Assembly (NCBI GenBank): GCA_907163375.1
Contig: CAJQUW010001819.1
Location: 248,001-312,000, forward strand
DNA length: 64,000 nucleotides
From: Prostheceraeus crozeri
Taxonomy: Eukaryota; Platyhelminthes; Polycladida; Euryleptidae
Reading direction: 5' to 3'
Shown: positions 10,560 to 23,173 of the stretch, one piece after another
Numbering within the stretch: position 1 is the first letter of the stretch
Layout: every line of letters begins with the position of its first letter
Program-made: the position numbers and the translations under genes
Notes under the pieces: generated by a model
Databases searched by the model: none
What the model was told of the DNA's origin: nothing
What the model saw: only the letters and a program-made list of their open reading frames with translations

Positions 10560-13500
10560 TAGTGGTCGGGCCAGCTCAGAGGAAGAAATTTACGCAGGAG
10601 GGTAAAATTTACGCAGTTCGTTGTTAAAATTTGATTAATGGTAGTACTTTCAAAAGAGCTATACGCGATCAGCCAGTAATATTTCCCGTAATACACCAAA
10701 CTACATAACTAACATTTTCACGTGGTTCAAAATGTACTGGTTTATCTTCAGTTTAAGGTTTTTGAATGCTTGATACACTTACGTGAAAAGAAAATTCATT
10801 GTAGGTCAACTTAAAGTCACTATATCTAAAATTAAGGAGTAGGTCCTACTGTAATATTATTTTATTTTAAAAAGTGTAAATTATTTTAAAATATCTTAGT
10901 ATTGTGCATGAGAAAGGAATGAAAAAAACAAATTTTCATTGTGATATAATGCAGTGTAGTTGTTGAAAAATAGAGGACTCTATGACTAAATTGACGGTAT
11001 TTAGACTTATATACGGCGATAAAAACTATCAAAGACATAAATTAACAAAAAGGAGTTGCATTACACGAGAAAGAGTATCTAGCAACATTTTGTGTGGCTT
11101 TTCTAAAATGAAACTGGGCAATTCTACATACTAACAATACGAAGAATTTCAGCTGATGTTAAGTTATTTCAGCTGATTCGCTCAGACACAGAAAGTAATG
11201 AAGGTTTCTTAAAAATATGACGAACAAATACAATCAAAACTGAGATGTACAGTGAAACTTTAGATTGTAAAAGTCTGTATCGCGAGAAGTATACGTACGA
11301 GTATCATGGATTATTTTACTTTTTGACAAAGATGTCAATGATCATCATTCTCGCGTGTACGCGAACATTCCATTTTTACATGATCAAATGCAGCGAATAT
11401 CTGATATTACGTATTGCCATTTGATTAAGTCATCAATACTTAAGAAAAAATGACAGATAATAATATATCTATAATTCTAGCATCATTAGCGATCATTATC
11501 AGTGAAAAATGAAGAAATGTAAAATTAAAATGAGGGTATGTAATCTCTCTTTAAAAGAATTTCTTGATGAATAGCGCTACTGCCATTCTTATCAACCATA
11601 AGGCTTAACTTGATAGTAAGTTTGGCACGCATGAGCGAAGGAAGATTACATGGTTGAAAATATCTGATGTTCTCTAACAAACCAAACTCTAATTGCTTGA
11701 CAAGGATTCTCATCAGAAATTTCATCCAAAACTCAGGATGATCTTAACTTGAATACTGTTCAAATTTATGCGAAGATGCCGCTTCACAAATTTTCGTCTC
11801 TATTGTAGACAAATATATTATGATCGAGTCATTTACACTTGATCGAAAATCTTGACATTCTTGCCAATTGAATATGCAACTGACTCTACACACACAAGTA
11901 TACTTGTAGAATCCTAAAAATCAAACATGGGAGCTATTCGAAATTTAAAGCTGCTTAAATTCCTGATTAAGCACACCTCATATCTCAAGTGTTCGGTTAT
12001 CAAATGTACTTAAGGAATCAAAAAGGATGTAGATTCTTTTTCACTGTTATTTTATACACTATTTTTCTCTCTAACTTCGCTTATTTTTCGATTATTGTCA
12101 TCTTCCAGATTTTTCTTTTTCCCCAATCGCCGCAGTTCCTCTAAAGTTACGAGCTTCCTGCTCTATTTCTTCAGCCTTCCTTTTCCTTCCAGTTTTTCAT
12201 CGACACTCGCCAAATCAAACTCCAATTTCTTCAATTTTGCACTTTGCTGTCGCTCCTTCCCTGGCTCATCTTCTATTTTCTTTCTGGTCAGTTCTCTCTT
12301 CGCCTCAGTTATTTTATTTTTTCTTAATTTTTCCTCTCTTTATCGCACTCTTTGCATTTTGTGACGTTTGTTGCAATTCGTCAGAAAGTGGCACTTCAAA
12401 GCATGCCTTATTCCGCGAATTCAAATATGATTTCGTAAACGTGAGTGCTCGCACTCATTGTTGATCCAGACTGGTTCGTCCTTTCGTCACTGTGTCCGAC
12501 AGCATGCTGAAGAGTCTTTCGACATGTGAATTCCCGTGAGGAATGATCAAACAGTATGGCGAACTAATCGCTTCAAGATAGGAACGTTTAGTTACCTGAT
12601 GACCTTCTGCTAAAAACAAGTACAGTCTCATCGGGTAACAGCTCGACCAGAAGCTTGATATTTTGCAATTCACATCTTAATGCTGTTAGATCAGCATCCT
12701 GAAAGACATTTGAAAGCTTCTTTGCCACGTTGATCGTCCACGTTTCATAGTAAATGTAGGTAAGGTTTTCGGGTAAAGAAACCTCAGATTTTGCAGTATG
12801 TAACGGCAAGTATTTGACGGCAAGTAGTGCACCAGTTGTTGTGTACAGGAGATGTAAAAGGCTCGTACTTGTTCATAAAACCTTCTTTGCTGTTGGTTAA
12901 GATCAGTTGCTAATTTGGAAATTCTTTAGCCAATAATGATTTTCCGATCCGGCAGAATAGCATCCGTATTGAAACTTTTCCATGGCTCTTTGGTGTCGAT
13001 GTGATCTTCTTCCTTATACATCAAGAGCCATTTGATTAGACGATTTGACATAGTTTGCCATAAGTCATGTATGAGGCAGCCATCACGCTGTAATCTTTTC
13101 AAATTCCCTCAGAGGTTTTAAAGCGGTGACAAAGAATTCTAATATGCATTCAGTAAGAGGATCTGAAAGTGCCTCCAGAATTCGTTGGATTCGATCCTTC
13201 GAAAACGACGTGTTTGACTTCGACACAGCTACAGTAAAAATTTCTTCAATGCTTCCATGTTCTAATGGTCGTTCGATCACCTCCAAACACTGCAATCATC
13301 GTGTATTTATAAAGCGCAAGAATTTGTGCTGCTCCACGTTCATAAGATTGGCGCTGTGTTTATATTCCGAATCAAAGTTATGATACCGAAATCATAACGA
13401 GATTTTTCTATCGCACAGCATATTAACAAAACCTAGAAAAAGATCATAATCAGATTGTTTGTGCTATAACTGTAACCATCAGTCTTGACGAACCAGCATT

Positions 13501-13959
13501 GTAAGAAAAACCATTGTACATGAAATGTAGTGTGTCACTGTTAAAGCACATAACTCGAACATATGTTGATATCACTGAGTGGTAGTTGGCACGACTGGAC
13601 ATGAGAGAAAATCCGATCTTTCACAAAATACTTTCTTAGAAGTTAATATTAATTCTGGAATATCTAAACGACTCGTCCCAATATCACTCACGTTTACGAC
13701 CTGAAAGAAACTACAGATTAAGTGGAGTATACTCGGAATATATCGCAATATATTCGTATAATATAAACAGACTTAGATTTTCACTAAACGTGAATCTGAT
13801 CTTGATTATTGAGAAATGTTCAGCTGAACATAAAACATTGACAGTAGTACTTAAAAATTTACGCAGAAGAACATGAAAAATTTACGCAGGGCTCAAATTT
13901 TTTACGCCATTTACGCCAATTTACGCAGTGCGTAAATTTACGCAGCGGCCCGACCACTG
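10560..13959 (-). mobile_element. hAT DNA transposon with 8-bp target duplication
   Basis: The ends TAGTGGTCGGGCC (10560) and GGCCCGACCACTG (to 13959) are inverted copies, differing only at the outermost base. They are flanked by the direct repeat GTGACATT (10552-10559 and 13960-13967), the 8-bp duplication expected of hAT elements. Subterminal boxes TTTACGCAG occur twice at the left and at least four times at the right. It lies in intron 3 of the TLCD-like gene. Inside, the minus strand keeps decayed transposase pieces. Confidence 0.92.
12455..13500 (-). pseudogene. Decayed hAT transposase
   Basis: Minus-strand frames at 13295-13083, 12809-12588 and 12673-12455 carry a collinear hAT-like protein: LTECILEFFVTALKPLREFE, then ELQNIKLLVELLPDETVLVF, then PHGNSHVERLFSMLSDTV and TKGRTSL. 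The last resembles the C-terminal dimerisation block of hAT transposases (ER.FS......R..L). Frames shift at least twice and several stops are present, so it is inactive. A lysine/glutamate-rich coiled-coil-like stretch follows to about 12100. Confidence 0.75.
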
Positions 13960-14989
13960 GTGACATTATTGGATAGCAACACGCACCATCTCAAACTCTT
14001 ATAGTGAAATACACAACTAAATGTCTCATGTGTGGTCACGCTTTCACCATGCCGACTATGAGCTTATCCGAGCATGGAAAAGAATTTCAAATGAAACAAA
14101 ACAATCCCGAACAGAAAGAAACTCACATGCAAAAGAATTGTAGAAGTTTAAAGAGCAGGCCTAAGCCCAAAGTAATGGACCATACTGAAAGATGTTTAAG
14201 ATAAGGAAAAATCAATTCTGCAGCAAGTCAATATAGATTTAAATAGTTTTGATAAAAGCTGTAAGCCGGGTGATCAACAACCTACCAACATCTCCTAAAA
14301 AAACTGAAATAATTTGTTGCCCTCCTTGCAATCACCTCACTGTTACCTGCCATATCTATTCACAAGTTGTCAAGGAAAAGTATAAAATTCTTTTGTCGCG
14401 ATGTAAGCAGATCCAAGTACATTGACTAAAAGACGTGGCTATGTGACGGTCCAGTGAACTGAAAGCTGAGGTAGGCCTGCAGAAACGTTTTCTTCTACAG
14501 GTCGGTTATGAAGTCACGCAAATTTATAGACTTCTCATGCTTTGAAACTATGTAAGATGAGGGGTTACAACACACCAAAAGATGCAGAATTTCATGGGGT
14601 TTTATAATATGCAATTCATCATACGCAACAATTTGAATTGGCGTCCACATAACTATTCAAGGTAACGTATATTTGCATGCATATTCATCGGACTTCGTAT
14701 GCTTCAAACAGTCTTAAAATTAGTCTCACGTGCAGAATTTTGATCGAGATAATTGAGGTAAACGATTATTCGATTCTGGTCGCTACTGCTGCTGACTTCT
14801 CGCCGATGCAGACAGGGATGAACAAGAAATCAATCATTAACCAATCAACAATTGTTCCCCGCTATTTGATTTTCTACGCAGAACTTACTGCAAATATTGA
14901 TTCTGCCGTTCGACTGTAGACAGTATTGCAGAGATTGATGTTCTACCGTTCAAGTAAATGTGCAACTGAATATTGAAACCGAATTAAGA

Positions 14990-16103
14990 TAGTCGAATTG
15001 TTTTATGAAAACCAGAGGAGTGCAGTTCAAACGTTGAGAGCCTACAAAACTCTGCACCAGCTTCGACAGGATCCATTTTCTATTTCAACACTAACTATAG
15101 TAATCGAGAAGTTTAAAAATACAGGTTCGGTTTTGGATGCACCAGGAGCTGGTCGTCCTTCTGTATCTGATAATGTTATCGACACGGTGAAGGAGGCCAA
15201 CGCTGAAGGAAGACGGAGCTCTGAAACTGGATGTTTTCCCGCACATAACTTTTCGAAAGCAACAGCTCCATACGAAACTGGAGTGTGAACCTTACCACAT
15301 CAAGAGGGTGCAAACACTCCGAGATGGTGATCATCAACGACGCATGAAGTTTGCTGAATGGCTCATTGAACAAGACTCGTCAACTCTCCGCTCAATTTTA
15401 TGGACGGATGAGGCGCATTTTTATTTAGCAGGTCATGTTTCAACTCGCCACTGTGTCGTATGGTCCATCGACTATCCCTCTGACACATTTGTTCAAGCTT
15501 GGTCATTCTTGGAAAATTGTATAGTTCAATAATTGCCTCTGGCTTCTCAAGAATAAGACGAGTTTTGAAACTCGTCTTATTCTTGAGAAGCCAGAGGCAA
15601 TTATTGAACTCCCCATCTGACCTCTTCAACACCGCTGCACTCGCCTAAAGTGGCAGTTTGGTGTGGTTTCACTCAAGATTTCATAACCGCTCCATTTTTT
15701 TTGTAGAACCACCAGCCACTGTGAATCAAGAAACCTACTTGACTATTCTGAGGGAGCGTGTTTCGCCTTTGTGCCAGTAACGTTGCAATTTGACATTTAT
15801 GCAAGATGGAGCCCCTCTTCACATGTCAAAAAGGTGAGAGAATATCTAAGTAATCTCTTCCAAGGAAGAATCATTCAACTTCATTTTGAACGTGAGTGGC
15901 CACCGAGATCTGACTTAAATCCTTGCGATTTGTTTTTATGGGGTTATTTGAAATTCAGGGTGTACCGTCGAAACCCTACCACAATTCAGCAACTCAAGGC
16001 ATTCATTGAAGACGAAATTGCCCATACTCCTTCAGACTTACTGAGAAAGTCAGCAGAATCGATTTTGGATCGATTGCTTTGCTGTTTTGACTGTAGGTGG
16101 TGA
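14990..16103 (+). pseudogene. Broken mariner (DDxD) transposase
   Basis: The N-terminal helix-turn-helix part reads ELFYENQRSAVQTLRAYKTL and GSVLDAPGAGRPSVSD. The first catalytic block is LWTDEAHFYLAGHVSTRHCV, the second FMQDGAPLHM (about 15798) in another frame, and the third WPPRSDLNPCDLFLWGYLK near 15900-15960. These are hallmarks of mariner transposases. At least three frame changes occur, and an 88-bp foldback interrupts the gene between the first and second blocks. It is non-functional. Confidence 0.9.
15523..15610. repeat. 88-bp foldback inside the mariner transposase
   Basis: Two perfect 43-bp arms (starting AGTTCAATAATTGCCTCTGG) are separated by the 2-nt loop TG. No mismatch is present, although the host element itself is clearly aged. 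The foldback therefore arose late, by snap-back synthesis or insertion, or is an assembly artefact. Confidence 0.92.
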
Positions 16104-16314
16104 ACATATAGAGCTGTGACTTCTTGATTAAATTTGCAAAAAGTTGCGACTTTTTATAAAACAATTGAAAGTTTTTGTTAATAGATTTGATTTCAATTTG
16201 AAATCATAAAACCCCATTAAATTCTGCATCTTCTGGTGTACTGTAATCCCTCATATCTTGCATAGTCACGACGCATGAGAAGTCCATAGATTTGCGCGAC
16301 TTTGTAACCAACCT

Positions 16315-19300
16315 CGATTTTCATCAAGAGAAGTTTATGCGATACGTGTGGATGAGCTTCATAGTTCGAAATTGTATTTTCGAAGCTTTGTGAATTTCTT
16401 CCGCAGCATGTTCAGAGCTTCTCAAAAAAGTCCACTGAATGCTGCTGAGGTGTTGCACATACATGATAATATTTCTTTGCTAACTGATGTGATGGAGATG
16501 CCTGATATTGAGAAATATGCCTGCTTAGAGTGCTCCTATAGTTACTGTGACAAACCCCGCAGTGGAAAGTCCACTTTCGGCTGTAGCGAAAGTGCCTGGG
16601 GTGTTAATTGCATGCACCAGGCGTGCAGTACAATGCTCAAGTTGTGGTACTGGACAGAGCGCTCGGGACACCACCAGAGTGAAGGTCCGCACGGGAGGTG
16701 GTTAATCCTCTTATTTCGGCCAAGTATTGGTCAATTGCATGCATGTGCAAATGCGCATGCCTTGGTTAATTGTTACATGCAAACATGCATCGGTCTACAG
16801 CCGATCTGACTGTGCAACTGCAGCAAAAAGGATACTGTTTATTTATCCTACATCTTCGTTAGAACATGTTCAGCCATCAAATTATCTCGATTTATACTTT
16901 GAAAAGAATCCTTGTCACCACGAAATAAAACACGATCGTGTTCGTGTCCTGTTCATGTCATTTAACGCAGACCTCTCCACTTGACTGAACCACTACTCAG
17001 TTGGTTTAGGCAACAAGTCCCAACAACTTGGAGGTGTTCTTGAGTGTTTAAGTCCAGCCAAGTGCACATGCTTCTTTATCCATGGCATTTGATCTAACGC
17101 TCGTTCATCTCATTTATTGTAAGTTCCTTACAGTCAGTGAATAAGCCGTAGCTGTGCAAACCATGCAACAATTGAAGTGAAGTCAGTGTAATCAAATACT
17201 GCCTTATGAGTTTTTTATCTACCAACTGACTATTCTCTTCAACTATTTATAAAACCATTCATTAATTTTCAGCTACATTCATTAACCTACATGCATTCAC
17301 TTGCCTAGAACAATATTACATAACATGATTTGTGGTTTATTCTTCACTTCTTAATAAATGAGATGTGGTTCAAGGTCAACTTATTACGATCAACGTAATT
17401 TGCACTTACATACGTTTATGAATGAGCTATTACGTGCAAATAGATTCTGAAAACTGTTTATTTACTCCTCATGGCAACAGTTCCTTGTCAACTGCATTGC
17501 GTCGCTACATCTAGCTTACATCGCTAGCTCAGCAGAAATATCGGCTCTCATCTTGCAAGCAGCCTATCTACAGAACACCTACACATTACTCCGCTACATG
17601 ACATACCCTTTTGTCTACTAAACTAACAATACAGAATAGACAGAATAATGCGGCTGTCTATGAAAATCAATCAATTGTAGTGCGAAATTAAGTAATACTG
17701 AACATTGTTGGTGTTAACTGAAATATCAGCACCAATAGTAATGAACTTGAAATATGGCACATTTATAAAAATTATGTATTACTGAGACCAGAGATGGAAA
17801 CGGATATGATCTGCGGGTCATGAGTTAGTAGGCTGATGCGTGCTATTTTGGATGCGGATCAAGTAGATTTCACAATCTTCGGTTCAATACTATGAGTCTG
17901 CACAGACATACTGACTTTTATGGTTAATATTATTACATCATTGAACCAAATGCATTAAACTGAGTCAGCAACAAATATCATTTTTCTTTACCTTGCAGCT
18001 GAAGTCTCTCTAACCAATTGGTCAATCGTGAGAACATTAAATGCCGGTGCATGCTGTGTTGAAAATCCTAACTGTATCTTAGATTGCTCGGATTTTGCTC
18101 ACGCTTGAAAGGTTTTAGCTTTCATACGAAGAAGCCCACAATGTCTTAGAAATGAAGCTTCAATTGAGTTGATCACACACTCAGGCTGTATGGAAAAATA
18201 TAGCACTAGGAGTAGGTTTACTGTGTTTTAAACATCACTTACATTAACTAAAACTCGCACAGTACAAAAAATTGCAAATACACTATTTTAAACCAATTAT
18301 TTTTTAAGTAGTTTTAATTAGTTTTTTATTGTTGAACGCTTTTTAGATTTTCAACTAATGGGATGCAAGATTTAATTGTGCAAACCGATAAAAATTGAAT
18401 AGAAAGATGTCCTCAGACTTGAACGATTTAAGCATAAAGATTCATTGGCAACCCTAGACACTGCGTTTCACTCTACAAGGGCGAACTGGCACTCTGCAAT
18501 CCTAACAATAAATTTTGACAATATATTATCAGCATTTTAAAGCATCATTTCTGCTGTTTTGATGGTTTTTATAGTCGCTGGTACGTCACACATTAACGAA
18601 ATAGTGTTCATCTCATGAACATTTAATTTATCATGTCAACAGTATTTACATGGCGCTGGAGGCTCTATCGCCATAGATCCCGGTTGGATCTGAAAGAATA
18701 CATAATATGTTCGGTAAGTTGACTACTCCCTTTCTTGCGAATCCCCAATACCATGGCATCTATTTTGGAAACGAAAGTACGAGGGCGAAAAAAGAATGCA
18801 TTATTCTTCTACTCGGAAATCCATTCCTGTTAACATAAATAATATAAGACACAACATCCTGTTAAGCCTAACAAATAAAACTGTTGAACAGGTGGCACTG
18901 AATTCAATGAAAATGTATGTACAATGATTTACTTCTTTCCTACATTCGCTTGCAAGCCTAAATCAAGAACATCTGATACGATTTCTTAACATTATTGTGT
19001 CATTATAAAGTCTCCGGATGATCCCCTTACATCCACCTTCCTATCTGCACTAGAGGCATACGAACCTGACCCGAATTCGGGTTCAGCTTGATTGCAAAAC
19101 ATTCAGGTTACGAATTTATGATACTTAGAAATTTATAAATTAACTTATGTTTTGTTGACTTCCTTTGTAGATAAGCATATGTACATGCATATATTTCATA
19201 AATGTATATGTATATTATAAAATGTTGAATAAGTGTCCTCAATCGAATATCTGCTACCAACAGTATGTTTTTTTCTTTCATCAAACTGCAGCTTAGCTTC

Positions 19301-20302
19301 TTGAAGCGCATATATAGGCCTGATATTTGAAAAAATTATAAAGCGATGAAGCATGAAGCTATATTGCAATACTAAAGAGCGACAACACTGATAATATTAT
19401 TAATATGTTGCATTCTGATGTGACATGCGGATACAGTGATGCACCGATCCGATGTAACCGAGACACATATCCCTTTTGTCATTATTGTTACATCCATATC
19501 CGTGATCGATCTACAATTTACGTCGACTTGATTGTATCCACTTCACATAGGCTCAAGACCAAATTTTCGGAAATTCATTCTCGACGGTGCCGCAGTTATT
19601 TGATTTTTCAATTTACAATTGGACAGGTATTTTGTGTAAATAGGTTGCGACCCGAAATCATTGTGGCAAAGGCATTATTTCTCAGTTGCAAACAGAAATA
19701 GTGGCGCGAATGCATCACGCTCTTTGTAATTGCACGTAAATATTTCGATAATCATCTCGCCTAGACTGAATACCTGATCGTAGAACGAACCGTCAGTGAC
19801 ATCAAAACGAGAAATAAAAAAGAAAATGAGCGATGTTACTACATTGTCAGGATTTTGTGTCTCATGATACAGGCCTAATCAACATTTCTTTTGAGGCAAG
19901 ACGAGCGTAAATTTATTCTTGTTAAAATTGTCGAATAGTCGCAGGGGCAACAAATGTGCAATTCAAGCATCTAGAATTACAGAGACAATAACGGGCCTAA
20001 ACCAGGAATATGCACCAATCAGCTGATTGTGGGATTGTTTGAAATCACATATTCGAGTAAATGGGAACGAATAAATCATATCACCGACGGACACGAAGGG
20101 ACAAAGTGGAAATATGCATGTCTATACCTCTTACCATGATATTACCTCTCAAAACTGAAATAACATGAAATTTTTTGTATTATACAAGAATTCAAACCTT
20201 CTGAATCAGCAGTTACTCATCACTTTTAAATCTCGAAAGTTTTAAAAACTGTATCAGTCACTTTTCACTTTCAAAGCAAAAGGAGGATAGAGGAGTACTT
20301 AC
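16315..20302. other. Intron 3 sequence, no supported gene
   Basis: This AT-rich part of intron 3 of the TLCD-like gene shows no splice-consistent exon and no domain I recognise. A 153-codon plus-strand frame at 16348-16809 is Cys-rich but matches nothing known to me. Around 16730-16800 the words TTGCATGCATGTGCA and GCGCATGC form short alternating purine-pyrimidine tracts. A 98-codon frame at 19405-19701 is also unsupported. Confidence 0.4.
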
Positions 20303-20385
20303 AGCTATATGGTGTAAAGTAAGTTCCCACATTTTGAAAACTTTATTGTGGACCATCATATCGGCGAAATCATACAAAAAGTAAC
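20303..20385 (-). CDS. TLCD-like gene, coding exon 3
   Basis: This 83-nt exon has acceptor TTTTGCAG| and donor GCT|GTAAGT on the minus strand. It encodes the end of Gly107 and residues 108-134, including GYFLYDFADMM and the His-His pair (H131, H132) of ELTLHHIA. These are the most recognisable TLC-domain motifs of the TLCD1/2 group. The exon ends in phase 0. Intron 3, downstream, is about 10.2 kb and contains a hAT and a mariner-like element. Confidence 0.9.
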
Positions 20386-21890
20386 CTGCAAAAGAAAACG
20401 GAAAGTTGTAAATAGACACAAACACGTGCAATCATGCATACACGTCAATTCTGCACATACACTACAAATCCAAATGAAACGATAAGCTGCGGTTTTAGAA
20501 AATTAATTGTAATGATGCTAGCGTAAATTTACAATCACTATTTTGATCTGTTAGAATTGATAGCAAGCGAAATAAAATAAATATCAAGTGATTCAACAAC
20601 GTCTAATACGAAGTAACATGGATTGGTACAAGTAATGTAAGTAATTGTAATTGCGGAAACAATCCAAAAAATACACACAGAGAACATTCTCGCATTTGCT
20701 AAGTGAATAAATTCTTTTATTATTACTATTATAAATTCTTTTTAACTACTTGTGATGTGTGAAGAAGACGTTTGTGTCAGAATCGTTTCTGAGTATATTT
20801 GCAGGCTTCTCTTAGCTTTCTATAGCTAAAATTGCTGATTAAATCGATCGATAACAAAAACAAGTGTCAATAATAAAAAATTAGAATGCGGTCCTGAAAG
20901 CGAAAATCAAAAATGAATATCGAAGTCGAGCAATCAGAATCTTTATAATAACAGTAGCCTTGATAATATAGGCAGTATTGTGTTGTACAGCTAAGTTGCC
21001 TACTCCTGAAAAATTTGCAAAAAATAGTTTTCTAGAGGTGGCTATACAGTACACGCGCATTTAGTTTTCTTTTTACATTTTGTGACCATTCTTGCGAGAC
21101 TGAAGTTTTGTTCTACATATAATAAACGTGTAATAAAGATGCTCGCACTTATTTTAAAAATTTGATGGTGTGGGCAATCTTGCTGCAAAGGAAGTCCGTT
21201 TTAGCAAAATTCTGCTTTCCCGAATGAAGTGTATGACATAAAATTGTAAATTGCCGCAAATTAAAAATAATTATCAGTATTAGCGCTTGCAATGCTCCGT
21301 TCACACTCTTTTTCATTGCTGGAAAACCTCTTTTCGGTCAGAGTCATTTAATGTCTTGTACGCACGCAGGATTCCCCACTAATTCAGATGCTACTCTTAT
21401 TCAATCGTTCCCAAACTTTCTCCTGTACACAATAGGCGTATGCTCGCTCCAATTTTGGCCTCAGTTATGTAACACACGATATATAGTCGAAACTGGCGTC
21501 TAGCCGGTGCCGATTATGCATAAATTTGTGATATGCACGACGTTGGAGATAAGTCAATGTGATAACGGAAGCTAGACAAATAGAAATAAAAGATTAAAAG
21601 AAATAGCGGTTCATGTCTGGAAATTTGCCTGCTAGTGCTAGTGCATTATCTGTTGTTCTATCATGCAGGTATGATTGTGCAGGAAGAAAAATATAGCCTA
21701 CTGTAATACCACTGTGATATGTATTGTTATAGGTCATCAACAGCACAGGTATTCAAAATCGAAATTATTAAGGTACAAATACATTTAGCAAGAAATCAAC
21801 ATTGAAACCTAATAACTTAGTCTTGGAGGATGAAGCTATCGGATTCTCCTACGCGGGTTCTTCAATTGAGGACTTATGTCGTTCTGTCGC

Positions 21891-21963
21891 TCGTCGATAG
21901 CTCAGTTGGTAGAGCGTTGGCCTAGAATGCCAGAGGTCGGTGGTTCAAATCCACCAAGACGCG
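21891..21963 (+). tRNA. tRNA-like sequence, probably a pseudogene
   Basis: It has a good A box (TAGCTCAGTTGG), a B box (GGTTCAAATCC), a 5-bp T stem (GGTGG/CCACC) and a 5-bp anticodon stem (TTGGC/GCCAG) around the loop CTAGAAT. The anticodon position reads AGA. That would be serine, but there is no long variable arm, and the acceptor stem pairs at only four of seven positions. It is best read as a decayed tRNA or a tRNA-derived SINE head in intron 2 of the TLCD-like gene. Confidence 0.55.
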
Positions 21964-22541
21964 CAGCTATTTTCCGTCTGTTAAAATTACACTATGAATC
22001 GGAGTCCAATCAGAATTATGTTAATTTTGAGAAGTCAATTGCATGTAGTTATATCCTATGATGAAACTCCAATACAGACATCATCCTAAATTGGAATACA
22101 GATACATTAATTTCAATGTCTGAGAATGTAATTTCGCTGTTTTTTATGCGAAAACATAGAAAGGCTATGATCTATTAGGAGTGTTAAAGAATGCTTCTCA
22201 GACCAAAATCAGTCTTGTGGTTCACCAAACTGCAATCTAGCTGAAGCCAGGAGGTCTGAGGAGAAAAAATTTCTTATTTGTAGAACTTCCCAATGTTAAT
22301 GTGCATATTTTATACTTTATTTTTCATTGGCCTGTTTTCTTATCTTATCCGCTCTTGAAGAGAATTGCAAGGATCTCACACTAAAACCCATAAATTCAAG
22401 GAAGGAAATGAAGGTAAAATTAAGGAAGTATAAATCTGCATATACTCATGTGCGAATTCTTAACAAATACAAAAAAAATGAGATGTCTTTGGTTGAATGC
22501 TAGATAATCGGGAGGAAAACACCATGCACTTTTTCGCCCGT

Positions 22542-23173
22542 TCAACTAATGTGTGCAGCACATGCAAAAGTGGAGCGTCTTTGATGGAAAAGGAATGCTG
22601 GTTTTGCAAGAGAAAGATAACAATGGTCAGTTTGACAAAAAGCAGCAGCAAATGATGAACAAGTAACTATCTCTCCGTAATTGAGGTGACTTGCTTCTTC
22701 TTGAGTTCTTTTCGCAGTTAGCAAGTAAGTTTGAGAGCAGTTTCCAATTATTGTTCCGCATTTCTTGATGTCTGTGCAATTAAGGTCGAGTGGATCAGGT
22801 AATTTTTCAGTTCTTTTTTGGTACTGAGCAACTCTCATTCATGGACTTTTTCCGGAGCATTATTTTGAAATTTTATTGCCGTCTTTTCCTTTCTGATAGA
22901 GGTTTCCAAATTTTCGTTTTCATTCTGGCAAAGAGTTACATGTACTTGATCTTGATCTGTAGTAAATATTCCTTTTCTATTTCGAAGGCTTCTGCAAGCT
23001 CTTTTGACCTCTTCTTCTTCTATCTCAAGTGCCTCATGATAAATAGAGCGAGCCTTTCGATAGCGTGTCAGCAAGGCGTGAGTGATAACTACGAATTCAG
23101 CCCGGCCTCTTTTTGTTATTTCTCCGACGATCTTTATGGATGCAACTGAAGAATTTCTCTGAGTCTGTAGCAT
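22542..23173 (-). pseudogene. Unidentified coiled-coil coding remnant
   Basis: Two adjoining minus-strand frames (23173-22835 and 22838-22542) read GRAEFVVITHALLTRYRKAR, SIYHEALEIEEEEVKRACRS, then later KKELKNYL-type charged helices. It looks like part of a transposon protein, similar in flavour to the coiled-coil tails of hAT proteins such as the one at about 12.1-12.4 kb. I do not recognise the family. Frame changes suggest that it is dead. Confidence 0.35.

Larger units (their letters stand above)
14499..16314 (+). mobile_element. Mariner-like element with long inverted ends
   Basis: The left end (14499-14608, AGGTCGGTTATGAAGTCACG...) and right end (16208-16314) are inverted copies of about 110 bp at roughly 85% identity. 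Both contain GACTTCTCATG, AGATGCAGAATTT and GGGGTTTTAT. The left side has TA two bases before the terminus; the right flank is too mutated to confirm a TA duplication. The interior carries a broken mariner transposase. The element sits in intron 3 of the TLCD-like gene, 540 bp from the hAT element. Confidence 0.85.

Noticed and set aside
16348-16809. 153-codon Cys-rich plus-strand frame
   Set aside because: The cysteine spacing fits no zinc-finger type I know, the start is TTG-free but contextless, and the neighbouring DNA shows no exon or transposon structure.
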